Made by a program: the position numbers and the translations under genes. Below the pieces are notes generated by a model. That model was not told the origin of the DNA. It worked only from the letters and a program-made list of their open reading frames with translations, and did not search any database. DNA of 53,796 nucleotides from Sedimentisphaerales bacterium (GTDB lineage Bacteria; Planctomycetota; Phycisphaerae; Sedimentisphaerales; SM23-30), in assembly GCA_016934515.1 (NCBI GenBank), contig JAFGSR010000075.1, positions 1 to 53,796 on the forward strand, read 5' to 3'. How positions within the stretch are numbered: position 1 is the first letter of the stretch; every line of letters begins with the position of its first letter. Below are positions 8,115 to 15,463 of the stretch, one piece after another.

Positions 8115-8259
8115 GCCTGTTTTACCTCGTTTTGGCTTCAAATTAAACACTTTTACTGAACCGGTAAACTAGCAGATTATGTTCTAGTTGTCCAGAAGCG
8201 ACATCCAACAGTGCAAAATTTGCTTGCTGAAGTCTTGCTGTATCCTATAGAATACGGTT

Positions 8260-8664
8260 ATGTCATCAATGAACCAAAATCAAATAGTGCAATATTGGCT
8301 CGACAGCGCCAATATGGACTACCAGACTATGGAGCACCTGTTCCAGAGCAAGGATTACCACTGGGCACTTTTTGTTGGGCATCTGGTTCTGGAGAAATTG
8401 CTCAAAGCTTTGTATGTAAAATTGCATAATGATAATCCGCCCCGCATTCATGATTTGGCCCGTCTGGCCCAACGCTGTGATTTAGCTCCAGAGGCAGAGG
8501 TCCTTGATAAGCTGGACATTATATCGCGGTTCAATATCAGTGTGCGTTATCCGGATTACCAGCGGGAATTTTATGAAATCTGCACGGAATCATTTACCCG
8601 ATCGGCAATAAAATCAATTGAGGAAATCAAATCATGGCTGCTCAATGTGATCCGCGAATCCTGA
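8260..8664 (+). CDS. HEPN-domain protein
   Basis: A 134-residue all-helical HEPN protein (PF05168-like). Signatures are WLDSANMDYQTMEHLF at the N-terminus, HWALFVGHLVLEKLLKALY (about 45-63), a central IHDLARLAQ and the late RFNISVRYPDY. HEPN proteins next to MNT nucleotidyltransferases form toxin-antitoxin modules, the HEPN partner often being an RNase. The R-x4-6-H catalytic motif typical of active HEPN RNases is not present at the expected place (it reads RFNISVRY), so RNase activity is uncertain. Its end overlaps the nucleotidyltransferase start by 31 bp. TATAGA at 8246-8251 lies only a few bases before the ATG, so the transcript may have almost no leader. It diverges from glnS. Confidence 0.85.
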   Translation: MSSMNQNQIVQYWLDSANMDYQTMEHLFQSKDYHWALFVGHLVLEKLLKALYVKLHNDNPPRIHDLARLAQRCDLAPEAEVLDKLDIISRFNISVRYPDYQREFYEICTESFTRSAIKSIEEIKSWLLNVIRES

Positions 8665-8945
8665 ATCTTGCTCGACGTTATATTCAGGTTTTACAGAAAA
8701 ATGGTATTAAGCCGGAATCAGCCTGGCTGTTTGGTTCATTTGCGCGGCAGGAATCTGACGCGGACAGTGACATTGATATTGCTTTGTTTTTCGATGATGT
8801 GAAAGAGAAATTTTTCAAAGAAGTGGAATTGATGAAATTTCGTCGCGAAGTTGACCTGCGAATTGAACCGCACGTTATCAGCACATCGGAGACGGATTTC
8901 TCATTCCCTCAAAAAATCATACAAGACGGCATCAAGATCGTGTGA
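8634..8945 (+). CDS. MNT-type nucleotidyltransferase (HEPN partner)
   Basis: A 103-residue minimal nucleotidyltransferase with the Pol-beta fold. The signature GSFARQESDADSDIDIAL (about 33-50) contains GS-x2-R and the D-x-D metal pair. MNT proteins such as MntA antagonise HEPN toxins, in some systems by AMPylating them. The ATG at 8634 lies inside the last codons of the HEPN gene, giving translational coupling. A membrane-protein gene follows 23 bp downstream on the same strand and may belong to the same transcript. The gene context, rather than any substrate signature, supports the antitoxin role. Confidence 0.87.
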   Translation: MAAQCDPRILNLARRYIQVLQKNGIKPESAWLFGSFARQESDADSDIDIALFFDDVKEKFFKEVELMKFRREVDLRIEPHVISTSETDFSFPQKIIQDGIKIV

Positions 8946-8968
8946 TTTGAAGATTCCCAATTGTTGAT

Positions 8969-10057
8969 ATGGAAGACCATTGGCCTGAGATTCGCAAAAA
9001 GCCTGACAAATCCACTCCACCAGAGGGGCAGCCCGACCTTAGTCAATTAAGCGACGAAAAAATCATTGACTATCTGAACAGCAAATCTAATCCATCGAAG
9101 GAACAAACGAGTAACCGAGAGAAAAGTAAATTATTCAGAATTTTTTTCACCTCATTTATAAGTTGGCGTCAACTGGCGGTGGTTATCAGTTGCGGTTTGA
9201 TCCTGCTTGATATTATTCTTTCTATAATATTCTGGAACTACATTACATTGTCGGGCGTGTTATTTATCCTGATTTGCCCGGTGTTTTTGTTGTGCCTTTG
9301 TTTAAACAGTGAATCCCACCCCATGCGCGGTGATATAGCGTTAATAATTTTGTTTTTACTGACATTTGTTTTTGATTTCTGGGGCTGGATGGCGTTTTAT
9401 TGCGGGACAAAAATCCTGTCTCATCCCAGCCATTATATTGCCCTTTTTGATATTGGTTCTCTGCTTTTGCTTTGTTTTGTATTTGGATATTTGTATTTAA
9501 TTATCCGAGCATTTTGGCGATTGTTTAAAAATGGACTATTTGAGTTTCTACTACGCGTAGGCTTGTTGATTGCTTTGCCACTCATTTGTATAAATATAGC
9601 AAAATTATACGATTCGCCTCCCACAAGTTTTCTTAGCGGTTTTGAAGTTTCGGTCAATAAACAAGTTGATGTTTATCGTATTCAGAAGTGGTTGGAAGAG
9701 CTAACATTGGAAAAGGATAATCAGCCGGAGGAAAATTTTCATTATGTAAAAAACCCAAAAGGGTATGACGAAAACAATAATGCGACAATTTACCTGATTG
9801 AGCCACACAAGCAACCTGATTTTGCCAAAGTGCTTAGCCGTGATAAACCGCTGGTTGTCGGTTATGACAAGCAAAACAAATATTACTACACCGGCATAAC
9901 CCAATACACTGGAAATGTATTTATCCATATTCGCTGGGGGCTGGTAATCGGTCCGGCATCTATGCCAACTCCATCGCCCTACCATGAACCCGAGAGCATT
10001 CTATATGTTAAGCAATTATCGCCGGGTGTTTATGTTTGGCGAAAAACTGATTCATAA
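8969..10057 (+). CDS. Membrane protein of unknown function
   Basis: A 362-residue protein not matched to any family I know. Residues 1-50 are charged and cytoplasm-like (KKPDKSTPPEGQP; SQLSDEKIIDYLNSK). From about 60 to 215 there are five or so hydrophobic segments, including VVISCGLILLDIILSIIFW, GVLFILICPVFLLCLCL, IALIILFLLTFVFDFWGW, LLLLCFVFGYLYLIIRAFW and LLRVGLLIALPLICINI. The C-terminal 140 residues are hydrophilic and probably a soluble domain. The ATG at 8969 is 23 bp after the nucleotidyltransferase stop, so co-transcription with the HEPN/MNT pair is likely, although no strong Shine-Dalgarno is visible. The coding region is more A/T-rich than its neighbours, which fits a transferred accessory gene. 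It converges on the small minus-strand ORF at 10120. Confidence 0.6.
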   Translation: MEDHWPEIRKKPDKSTPPEGQPDLSQLSDEKIIDYLNSKSNPSKEQTSNREKSKLFRIFFTSFISWRQLAVVISCGLILLDIILSIIFWNYITLSGVLFILICPVFLLCLCLNSESHPMRGDIALIILFLLTFVFDFWGWMAFYCGTKILSHPSHYIALFDIGSLLLLCFVFGYLYLIIRAFWRLFKNGLFEFLLRVGLLIALPLICINIAKLYDSPPTSFLSGFEVSVNKQVDVYRIQKWLEELTLEKDNQPEENFHYVKNPKGYDENNNATIYLIEPHKQPDFAKVLSRDKPLVVGYDKQNKYYYTGITQYTGNVFIHIRWGLVIGPASMPTPSPYHEPESILYVKQLSPGVYVWRKTDS

Positions 10058-10119
10058 AAATTATTCAGCGTCATGGTCGGATAACGTTTGTAACATGTCT
10101 TTGTAATGGTTGATCAGCA

Positions 10120-10269
10120 TCAAAATTTTTTATCGGTGAGTTTCCAGGCCAATTTTGTCAGTTCCCACTGAATGGCAATGCATTCGGCGGGGGTGGCATC
10201 TACGTAGCCGGTGTCGTTGTGGTCTTTTAAGTGCCGGCGGGTAATTTGTTTATTTATATCGGATTTCAT
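10120..10269 (-). CDS. Small 49-residue protein after toxin gene
   Basis: ATG at 10269 opens a 49-codon frame ending with TGA at 10120. It contains RRHLKDHNDTGYVDATPAEC and then a WELTKLAWKL segment. This resembles, from memory, small proteins with a YVEATPxERIxMVWELT pattern that accompany nucleotidyltransferases in planctomycetes. Those usually continue with an LQRH-type segment, which is missing here, so this may be a shortened or relic member. It starts 20 bp after the toxin gene on the same strand and is probably co-transcribed with it. Function unknown; no nucleotidyltransferase partner follows. Confidence 0.5.
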   Translation of the reverse strand: MKSDINKQITRRHLKDHNDTGYVDATPAECIAIQWELTKLAWKLTDKKF

Positions 10270-10289
10270 AAATAGCTTGCCAGTTGATC

Positions 10290-10544
10290 CTATCGAATCA
10301 GTTTGTCATAATCATGATGGGTTCCGATCCAGAACCAGAGCAGGCCGTTTTCGCATTCAACGGCCAAGGCGCGGTAGTTTAGGCCAACTCGAGCGGACCA
10401 GTAATCACCTACTTTTTTCAGGAACAGTGAACGATGACGCGAGTCCTGCTTAAGAAGATCGAAATTTTTTCGGGCGATTTCCTGGGCCTCATTCGGCAGC
10501 AGTTCAAAATTTTGCCAAAAAGATGGGGAAGCGTAATGTTTCAT
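10290..10544 (-). CDS. RelE/ParE-superfamily toxin
   Basis: An 84-residue basic protein with the RelE/ParE-type fold pattern: helix-rich start SFWQNFELLPNEAQEIARKN, then KKVGDYWSARVGLNYRALAV and a C-terminal FWIGTHHDYDKLI. The set RVGxxYRAL and WIGTHxxYDxL is typical of the short ParE/HigB-like toxins found beside 60-70 residue acidic partners. Such toxins cut ribosome-bound mRNA or block gyrase; which applies here cannot be told. The ATG overlaps the partner gene's stop region by 4 bp, so translation is coupled. Confidence 0.8.
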   Translation of the reverse strand: MKHYASPSFWQNFELLPNEAQEIARKNFDLLKQDSRHRSLFLKKVGDYWSARVGLNYRALAVECENGLLWFWIGTHHDYDKLIR

Positions 10545-10735
10545 AATTCAGTGCACTTACCGTCGCGAAAATCCTGCAGAGCCTGCTCAGCCAGATTTTT
10601 TAAGGGAACGGGATTGGTTTGGAGCTTGCGTTCCCACAGATCGTCTTCAAAAGCATAAAACCACTGCTGAAAGCGGGCAAGTTCACTTTCCGGTAACGAC
10701 TGAATAGCGGCTTCAATGTCTCTTAATGTAGTCAT
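10541..10735 (-). CDS. Antitoxin partner of RelE/ParE-type toxin
   Basis: A 64-residue acidic protein: ADVANCED pattern recognition is limited to a helix-rich IEAAIQSLPESELARFQQWF start, a middle EDDLWERKLQ and a C-terminal LAEQALQDFRDGKCTEL, which match small antitoxin-like proteins that precede RelE-type toxins. No ribbon-helix-helix or HTH DNA-binding motif is obvious, so autoregulation cannot be read from the sequence. The gene is first in a unit of two or three on the minus strand and overlaps the toxin gene by 4 bp. It diverges from gltX across about 190 bp. Confidence 0.75.
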   Translation of the reverse strand: MTTLRDIEAAIQSLPESELARFQQWFYAFEDDLWERKLQTNPVPLKNLAEQALQDFRDGKCTEL

Positions 10736-10859
10736 GTTTTCATTTTAACCTGTATATTTACGAAATTCAAATAAGAATTTGGCCCTACATAAAACGCCAA
10801 ATGCAGCCTACTTAAATTTAATGCGTTCTGACCTGTCAAATTATCAATGTTAAACTTGA

Positions 10860-10888
10860 TTGACTTTGGGGGGCGACGGGGGTAAATT
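10860..10888 (+). promoter_or_regulatory. Sigma-70-like promoter for gltX
   Basis: TTGACT (10860-10865) and TAAATT (10883-10888) are separated by 17 bp. AGGGAG at 10911-10916 then gives 9-nt spacing to the gltX ATG at 10926. This is prediction from consensus only. Confidence 0.45.
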
Positions 10889-10925
10889 GTGGTTTAATCG
10901 GAATTTAGATAGGGAGTTGTAAGTT

Positions 10926-12569
10926 ATGATAGTTACGCGATTTGCGCCTTCGCCGACGGGGTATCTGCATATTGGTGGAGCCCGGACGGCATTGTTTTGC
11001 TGGTTGTTGGCTCGACATAGCGGTGGGAAGATGCTGCTGCGGATCGAGGACACGGATCAGAAACGGAACACGCCGACTGCGACGGCCCAGGTGATTAATG
11101 ATTTGCTGTGGCTAGGGATCGACTGGGATGAGGGGCCGGACCCGGCGGATCCGAGCAAGAGTATTGGTGAGCACGGTCCTTATCTGCAATCGCAGCGGCG
11201 GGATATTTATGATGAGTATCTGAAAAAGCTGCTGGATGCGGGTCGGGCTTATTATTGTATCGACACGCCGGAGGAAATTCAGGTGCTGCGGCAGAAGGCT
11301 CAGGACGAGAAGAAGACTTTTCTGTATCCGCGGCCGGGGAGGTTTCCGGATGCCGAGGAGGTTGCCAAGGCGCGGGCGGAGGGGCGGTCGGTTACGGTGC
11401 GTTTTGCGATGCCGGATGAGGACATTGTGGTTAGCGATGTGGTTCGCGGTGAGGTGAAATTTTCGATTGACGAGATCAGCGATTTTATTATTCAGAAATC
11501 CGATGGGTTTCCGACTTATCATTTTGCGTGTGTGGTGGATGACGAGTTGATGAAGGTTACGCACGTGATTCGTGGGCAGGAACACTTGATGAATACGCCG
11601 GGGCACGTGGCGTTGCAGCGGGCGTTGGGATTTCGCACGCCGACTTACGCGCACATGTCGGTTACGGTGAGCGAAGGCGGGGGGAAACTTTCCAAGCGGG
11701 AGCGGGCCAAGACGCTGTTGAAGGCGATTAAGGGGCAGGCGGATGCTGATCTGGACGCTATTGCTGCGGCGGGGAGTTTGAGCCGGGATGAGCTGGACAG
11801 TTTTATCGCGGGGAAAATCTCGCCGGATCAGCCTAATATTTCGGCTATGGCGGAATTTTTGCAGGTGCATCTGCCGGAAATCAACGTGATCGATTTTTTT
11901 CAGAACGGGTACATTCCCGAAGCGATGGTAAACTTTGTGGCATTGCTGGGCTGGAGCCCGGGGGATAACCGGGAAATTATGCCGGTTGCGGAACTGATAG
12001 AGGCGTTCGATTTGAATCGGCTTAACAAGACGAACAGTCTGTTTGACCGGCAGAAACTGGCGTCATTCAATACGGAACATCTGCGTATGGTCGAGCCGGA
12101 TAAATTGCTGGGGCATTTCAAAAGCTACCTTAAGGTGAATGACTCTCCGGCGGCGGATGCGGACGATGCGACGCTGGCGCAGATGTTGAAAATCAGCGAA
12201 GGGGCCCGGACGCTGGCGCAGATCGAGGAGAAATGTGCGTTTCTATTTGCGGATGAGATTGAGTTCGATCCCAAGGCGGTCCAGAAAGTGCTGCAAAAAC
12301 CCAACGCGGCGGAACTGCTAGCGGAGACGCGTGCGGCTCTAGCGGAGATGGAAAGCTGGGATGAGGGTGCTATCCATGAAGCGATTGAGCAGCTTTGTGC
12401 GAAAAATGAGGTGGGCATGGGCAAAATCGCGCAGCCGATACGGGTGGCGATCACGGGCAGCACAATCAGCCCCGGCATCGCCGATTCATTGGCACTGCTG
12501 GGCAAGGAAAAAACACTGAAACGGATTGACGATACGCTGTCTTTCTTGTCGCAAAGTGATAAAAGTTAG
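10926..12569 (+). CDS. gltX: Glutamyl-tRNA synthetase
   Basis: A class I cytoplasmic synthetase charging tRNA-Glu; 547 residues. The HIGH motif is PSPTGYLHIGGARTALF (about 7-23) and the KMSKS motif is KLSKRE (about 254). Compared with short bacterial GluRS (about 470 residues) there is an insertion of roughly 60 residues between KLSKRE and NGYIPEAMVNFVALLGWSPG. It includes SLSRDELDSF and LPEINVIDFF; my recollection is that planctomycete GluRS carry a similar insert. The C-terminal helical anticodon-binding domain is complete (VGMGKIAQPIRVAITGS.ISPG). The start is set by AGGGAG at 10911. Because glnS is also present, this is probably a discriminating GluRS, but that cannot be proved from motifs. 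Confidence 0.96.
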   Translation: MIVTRFAPSPTGYLHIGGARTALFCWLLARHSGGKMLLRIEDTDQKRNTPTATAQVINDLLWLGIDWDEGPDPADPSKSIGEHGPYLQSQRRDIYDEYLKKLLDAGRAYYCIDTPEEIQVLRQKAQDEKKTFLYPRPGRFPDAEEVAKARAEGRSVTVRFAMPDEDIVVSDVVRGEVKFSIDEISDFIIQKSDGFPTYHFACVVDDELMKVTHVIRGQEHLMNTPGHVALQRALGFRTPTYAHMSVTVSEGGGKLSKRERAKTLLKAIKGQADADLDAIAAAGSLSRDELDSFIAGKISPDQPNISAMAEFLQVHLPEINVIDFFQNGYIPEAMVNFVALLGWSPGDNREIMPVAELIEAFDLNRLNKTNSLFDRQKLASFNTEHLRMVEPDKLLGHFKSYLKVNDSPAADADDATLAQMLKISEGARTLAQIEEKCAFLFADEIEFDPKAVQKVLQKPNAAELLAETRAALAEMESWDEGAIHEAIEQLCAKNEVGMGKIAQPIRVAITGSTISPGIADSLALLGKEKTLKRIDDTLSFLSQSDKS

Positions 12570-12601
12570 ACTTTTGATAAGTTTATGGTAAACAAGGGCT
12601 C

Positions 12602-12715
12602 ATGAACCACTTTAAAAGAGAAGTATGGATCATGTTTTTTGTCTTTGGCGGTGGTTATGCTATATTGGGATTGCTATTAATGTGGCTGATTACCCTTTTT
12701 TCAAATGTGTTATAG
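12602..12715 (+). CDS. Putative 37-residue single-span membrane protein
   Basis: ATG at 12602 opens a 37-codon frame with a short charged start (MNHFKREVW) and then a continuous hydrophobic stretch (IMFFVFGGGYAILGLLLMWL), enough for one membrane span. It ends 16 bp before the pfkB-type start, and the AGGAG of that gene lies in the gap. No Shine-Dalgarno of its own is evident. It could be a genuine small membrane protein or a chance frame in the gltX-pfkB spacer. Confidence 0.35.
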   Translation: MNHFKREVWIMFFVFGGGYAILGLLLMWLITLFSNVL

Positions 12716-12731
12716 TCAACAGGAGAACAAG

Positions 12732-13637
12732 ATGTCATTACTGGTAACGGGAACGGTGGCGATTGATTCGGTGAAGACGCCTTTTGGTGAGCAGCCTGAT
12801 TGTTTGGGGGGTTCGGCGACGTATTTTAGTGTGGCGGCGAGTCATTTTACGGATGTTCGGCTGGTGGGGGCGGTGGGAGATGACTTTCCGACAGATTATC
12901 TGAAGATTTTTGACGGGCGGGACATTGACACGGAAGGGCTGGAAATTCGGCCGGGATCGAAGACGTTTCGGTGGTCGGGTTGTTATGAAGGTGCTATGAA
13001 CGAGGCGAACACGTTGGAAACGCAACTTAACATTTTGACGGAAGCACCACCGACGATACCGGTGGCGTTTCGGGACAGTAAGTTTGTGTTTCTGGCGAAT
13101 ACGGCGCCGGAGGTACAGATGCATTTGCTGGGTCTGCTCGACGGGCCGGAGCTGGTGGTGGCGGACACGATGAACTTCTGGATCGAAAACACGCGGCTGG
13201 ACCTGATCAAGTTGATCGGGGCGATTAATGCGCTGGTGCTCAACGATACCGAAGCCCGGATGTTTACGGGCAAAAGCAATCTGATAGATGCGGCGTGCGA
13301 TATTGTCGAGATGGGGCTGGATTTTGTGGTTATTAAAAAGGGTGAACACGGCACTATGCTGCTGACTAAGGATGATGAATGCTTTGTGTTGCCGGGGTAT
13401 CCGACTGATGCGGTTAAGGACCCCACCGGAGCCGGGGACAGCTTTGCCGGGGGGATGATGGGTTATCTGGCGGACAAGGGCAAGGTTGACTTTGCCACGC
13501 TCAAACAAGCTATCGCCTACGGCACGTGCACAGCGTCACTGGTGATTGAGGATTTTTCGCTGGACCGCTGGCAAAGCGCCGGGCGGGCCGATATTGAAAA
13601 ACGACTGAATCAGCTCCGTGAAATGATACAATTTTAA
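12732..13637 (+). CDS. PfkB-family carbohydrate kinase
   Basis: A ribokinase-superfamily kinase, 301 residues from the chosen start, transferring the ATP gamma-phosphate to a sugar or nucleoside hydroxyl. The N-terminus LLVTGTVAIDSVKTPFGE and GGSATYFSVAAS match the substrate-binding strands. The C-terminal signature DPTGAGDSFAGGMMG (about 234-248) carries the anion hole and catalytic Asp. Substrate cannot be assigned; planctomycete genomes often have this kinase near recA. I use ATG 12732 because AGGAG stands 7 nt upstream; a start at 12705 would overlap the small ORF. thpR follows after 20 bp, suggesting one transcript. Confidence 0.88.
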   Translation: MSLLVTGTVAIDSVKTPFGEQPDCLGGSATYFSVAASHFTDVRLVGAVGDDFPTDYLKIFDGRDIDTEGLEIRPGSKTFRWSGCYEGAMNEANTLETQLNILTEAPPTIPVAFRDSKFVFLANTAPEVQMHLLGLLDGPELVVADTMNFWIENTRLDLIKLIGAINALVLNDTEARMFTGKSNLIDAACDIVEMGLDFVVIKKGEHGTMLLTKDDECFVLPGYPTDAVKDPTGAGDSFAGGMMGYLADKGKVDFATLKQAIAYGTCTASLVIEDFSLDRWQSAGRADIEKRLNQLREMIQF

Positions 13638-13657
13638 TCACCGCCTTGAGGTGAACA

Positions 13658-14236
13658 ATGTCGATTCGGTGTTTTATTGCTGTTGAGTTGGAGGAGTCGG
13701 TTAAGGTTGAGTTGGGGCGAATGCAGAAGCGGTTGGCGAAGCAGTTGCGGGGGAATGAGTTTGGTATCAACTGGGTCAAGCCGGAGCGGATTCATCTGAC
13801 GTTGAAATTTCTGGGCGATGTAGATGAGACGCTGGTCCCGGAAATCTGCTCGGCGGTAAGCGAGGCAGCGGAGCACTTTGGGCCGATTGAGATTGAATTG
13901 AGCGGGTTGGGCTGTTTTGGGCCGAATAATCGACCCGCCAGAGTGCTTTGGGCGGGAATTGTAACGGGAGCGGAGGTTTTGGGGGAATTGGCTGGTGCGA
14001 TTGATATGAATCTGGGGTTGCTGGATTTTGGGCAGGAGAGGCGCAAATTCAGTCCGCATCTGACGCTGGCCCGGATCAAGCAGCCTAACGCGGGCAAGGC
14101 GGTGCGAAACCTGCTGGAAAAGGAAGCGGTCGAGGTAATCGCGGGCCAAACTGTCAGTGAAATCACGGTTTTTCAAAGCGAACTGACCCAATCCGGACCG
14201 ATTTACACATCTTTGGCCCATGTACCCTTGACATAA
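13658..14236 (+). CDS. thpR: RNA 2',3'-cyclic phosphodiesterase
   Basis: A 2H-family phosphoesterase (LigT/ThpR), 192 residues, acting on 2',3'-cyclic phosphate RNA ends. Both HxTx catalytic motifs are seen: IHLTLKFLG (about 46-54) and PHLTLARIKQ (about 131-140). The start MSIRCFIAVEL is typical, and TGAGGTGAAC upstream supplies a Shine-Dalgarno. It sits 20 bp after the kinase gene and about 95 bp before recA. The physiological role in bacteria is poorly defined. Confidence 0.9.
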   Translation: MSIRCFIAVELEESVKVELGRMQKRLAKQLRGNEFGINWVKPERIHLTLKFLGDVDETLVPEICSAVSEAAEHFGPIEIELSGLGCFGPNNRPARVLWAGIVTGAEVLGELAGAIDMNLGLLDFGQERRKFSPHLTLARIKQPNAGKAVRNLLEKEAVEVIAGQTVSEITVFQSELTQSGPIYTSLAHVPLT

Positions 14237-14331
14237 CGTCTCGACTAGCTGATAATCCCTGTTTTGTGACGAATCGCGACACTCAATGTACGTTAACAAA
14301 ACGGATTTTTTAACCTTATAAGGAGTTGAGC

Positions 14332-15429
14332 ATGGCCAAGAGCAAAACCGCTAAATCGGACGCCGCTGCAATGGCAGCAGGATCGCTGGACCGGACGTTG
14401 AATCTTATCGAGAAGCAATTCGGTAAGGGAACGATAATGCACCTGGACGAGAACTTTGTAGCTTCGGTGGAGGGCATCAGTACGGGTGCGCTGTCGCTGG
14501 ATATTGCGTTGGGGGGCCGCGGCATACCCCGGGGGCGAGTGGTCGAGATGTTCGGCCCCGAATCCAGTGGCAAAACTACGCTGGCCCTGCACGTTATCGC
14601 TCAGGCCCAGAAAACCGGCGGTATTGCGGCTTTCATCGACGCGGAGCACGCTCTGGACCCGACGTGGGCCAGGCGGATCGGTGTGAATCTGGAGGCGTTG
14701 CTTTTTTCGCAGCCGGACAGCGGTGAACAAGCTTTGAATATCGTGGAAATGTTGGTTAAATCCAATGCTGTCGATGTTGTTGTGGTCGATTCGGTGGCAG
14801 CGTTGATCCCGCAGGCGGAAATCCAAGGCGAGATGGGTGCCAGCCACGTAGGTCTGCAGGCCCGTCTGATGAGCCAGGCGATGCGAAAACTGACCAGTTC
14901 CATCAATAAGAGCAAAACTTCCCTGATTTTTATCAACCAGATTCGCGAAAAAATTGGTGTTATGTTCGGCAATCCGGAAACCACCCCGGGCGGTCGGGCT
15001 TTGAAATTTTATAGTTCGGTGCGGATCGATGTGCGTCGGATTAACACTATTAAGGACGCCCATGGCGCCATCGGCAATCACGTCCGGGCCCGGGTGGTGA
15101 AAAACAAGATCGCTCCGCCGTTTCGTGAATCAGAATTTGATCTGATGTTCGATTCCGGGATCAGTCTTGAGGGAGACGTACTCGATCTGGCGATTGAACG
15201 GAATATAGTCGAAAAATCCGGGGCATTTTTGCGTTATGAGGACGTGGTTATCGGCCAGGGTCGCGAAAAAGCGAAAGAATACCTCAAAGAAAATCCCGAT
15301 CTGACCGAGGAAATCAAGCAAAAGATTCTGAATCCGCCCGTTGCGGCTGCTGCGGCTGACGAGGCAGACGAGGAGGACTCGACGGACATCGGCAAAACCA
15401 AAAAGAAGGCTACCAAAGCCAAAAAATAA
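14332..15429 (+). CDS. recA: DNA recombinase RecA
   Basis: RecA forms filaments on single-stranded DNA for homologous recombination and induces LexA cleavage. The protein has 365 residues. Walker A is [12 protein letters not shown] (about 76-87), and [16 protein letters not shown] gives Walker [16 protein letters not shown] and [20 protein letters not shown] (loop L2 region) are diagnostic. The C-terminus is an acidic tract ([10 protein letters not shown]) followed by a Lys-rich tail. ATG 14332 has AAGGAG (14320-14325) 6 nt upstream. I looked for a LexA-type operator in 14237-14331 and saw no clear E. coli- or Bacillus-type box. Confidence 0.98.
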   Translation: MAKSKTAKSDAAAMAAGSLDRTLNLIEKQFGKGTIMHLDENFVASVEGISTGALSLDIALGGRGIPRGRVVEMFGPESSGKTTLALHVIAQAQKTGGIAAFIDAEHALDPTWARRIGVNLEALLFSQPDSGEQALNIVEMLVKSNAVDVVVVDSVAALIPQAEIQGEMGASHVGLQARLMSQAMRKLTSSINKSKTSLIFINQIREKIGVMFGNPETTPGGRALKFYSSVRIDVRRINTIKDAHGAIGNHVRARVVKNKIAPPFRESEFDLMFDSGISLEGDVLDLAIERNIVEKSGAFLRYEDVVIGQGREKAKEYLKENPDLTEEIKQKILNPPVAAAAADEADEEDSTDIGKTKKKATKAKK

Positions 15430-15463
15430 GCGTTTATAACTGAAAACGAAAGGATTTTTATTT

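Noticed and set aside
10211-10453. 80-codon plus-strand frame
   Set aside because: Antisense to the toxin and small trailing ORF, no start signal.
14237-14331. LexA box before recA
   Set aside because: Looked for E. coli- and Bacillus-type consensus; none clear.
14293-15081. Minus-strand frame of 262 codons
   Set aside because: Antisense shadow of recA.
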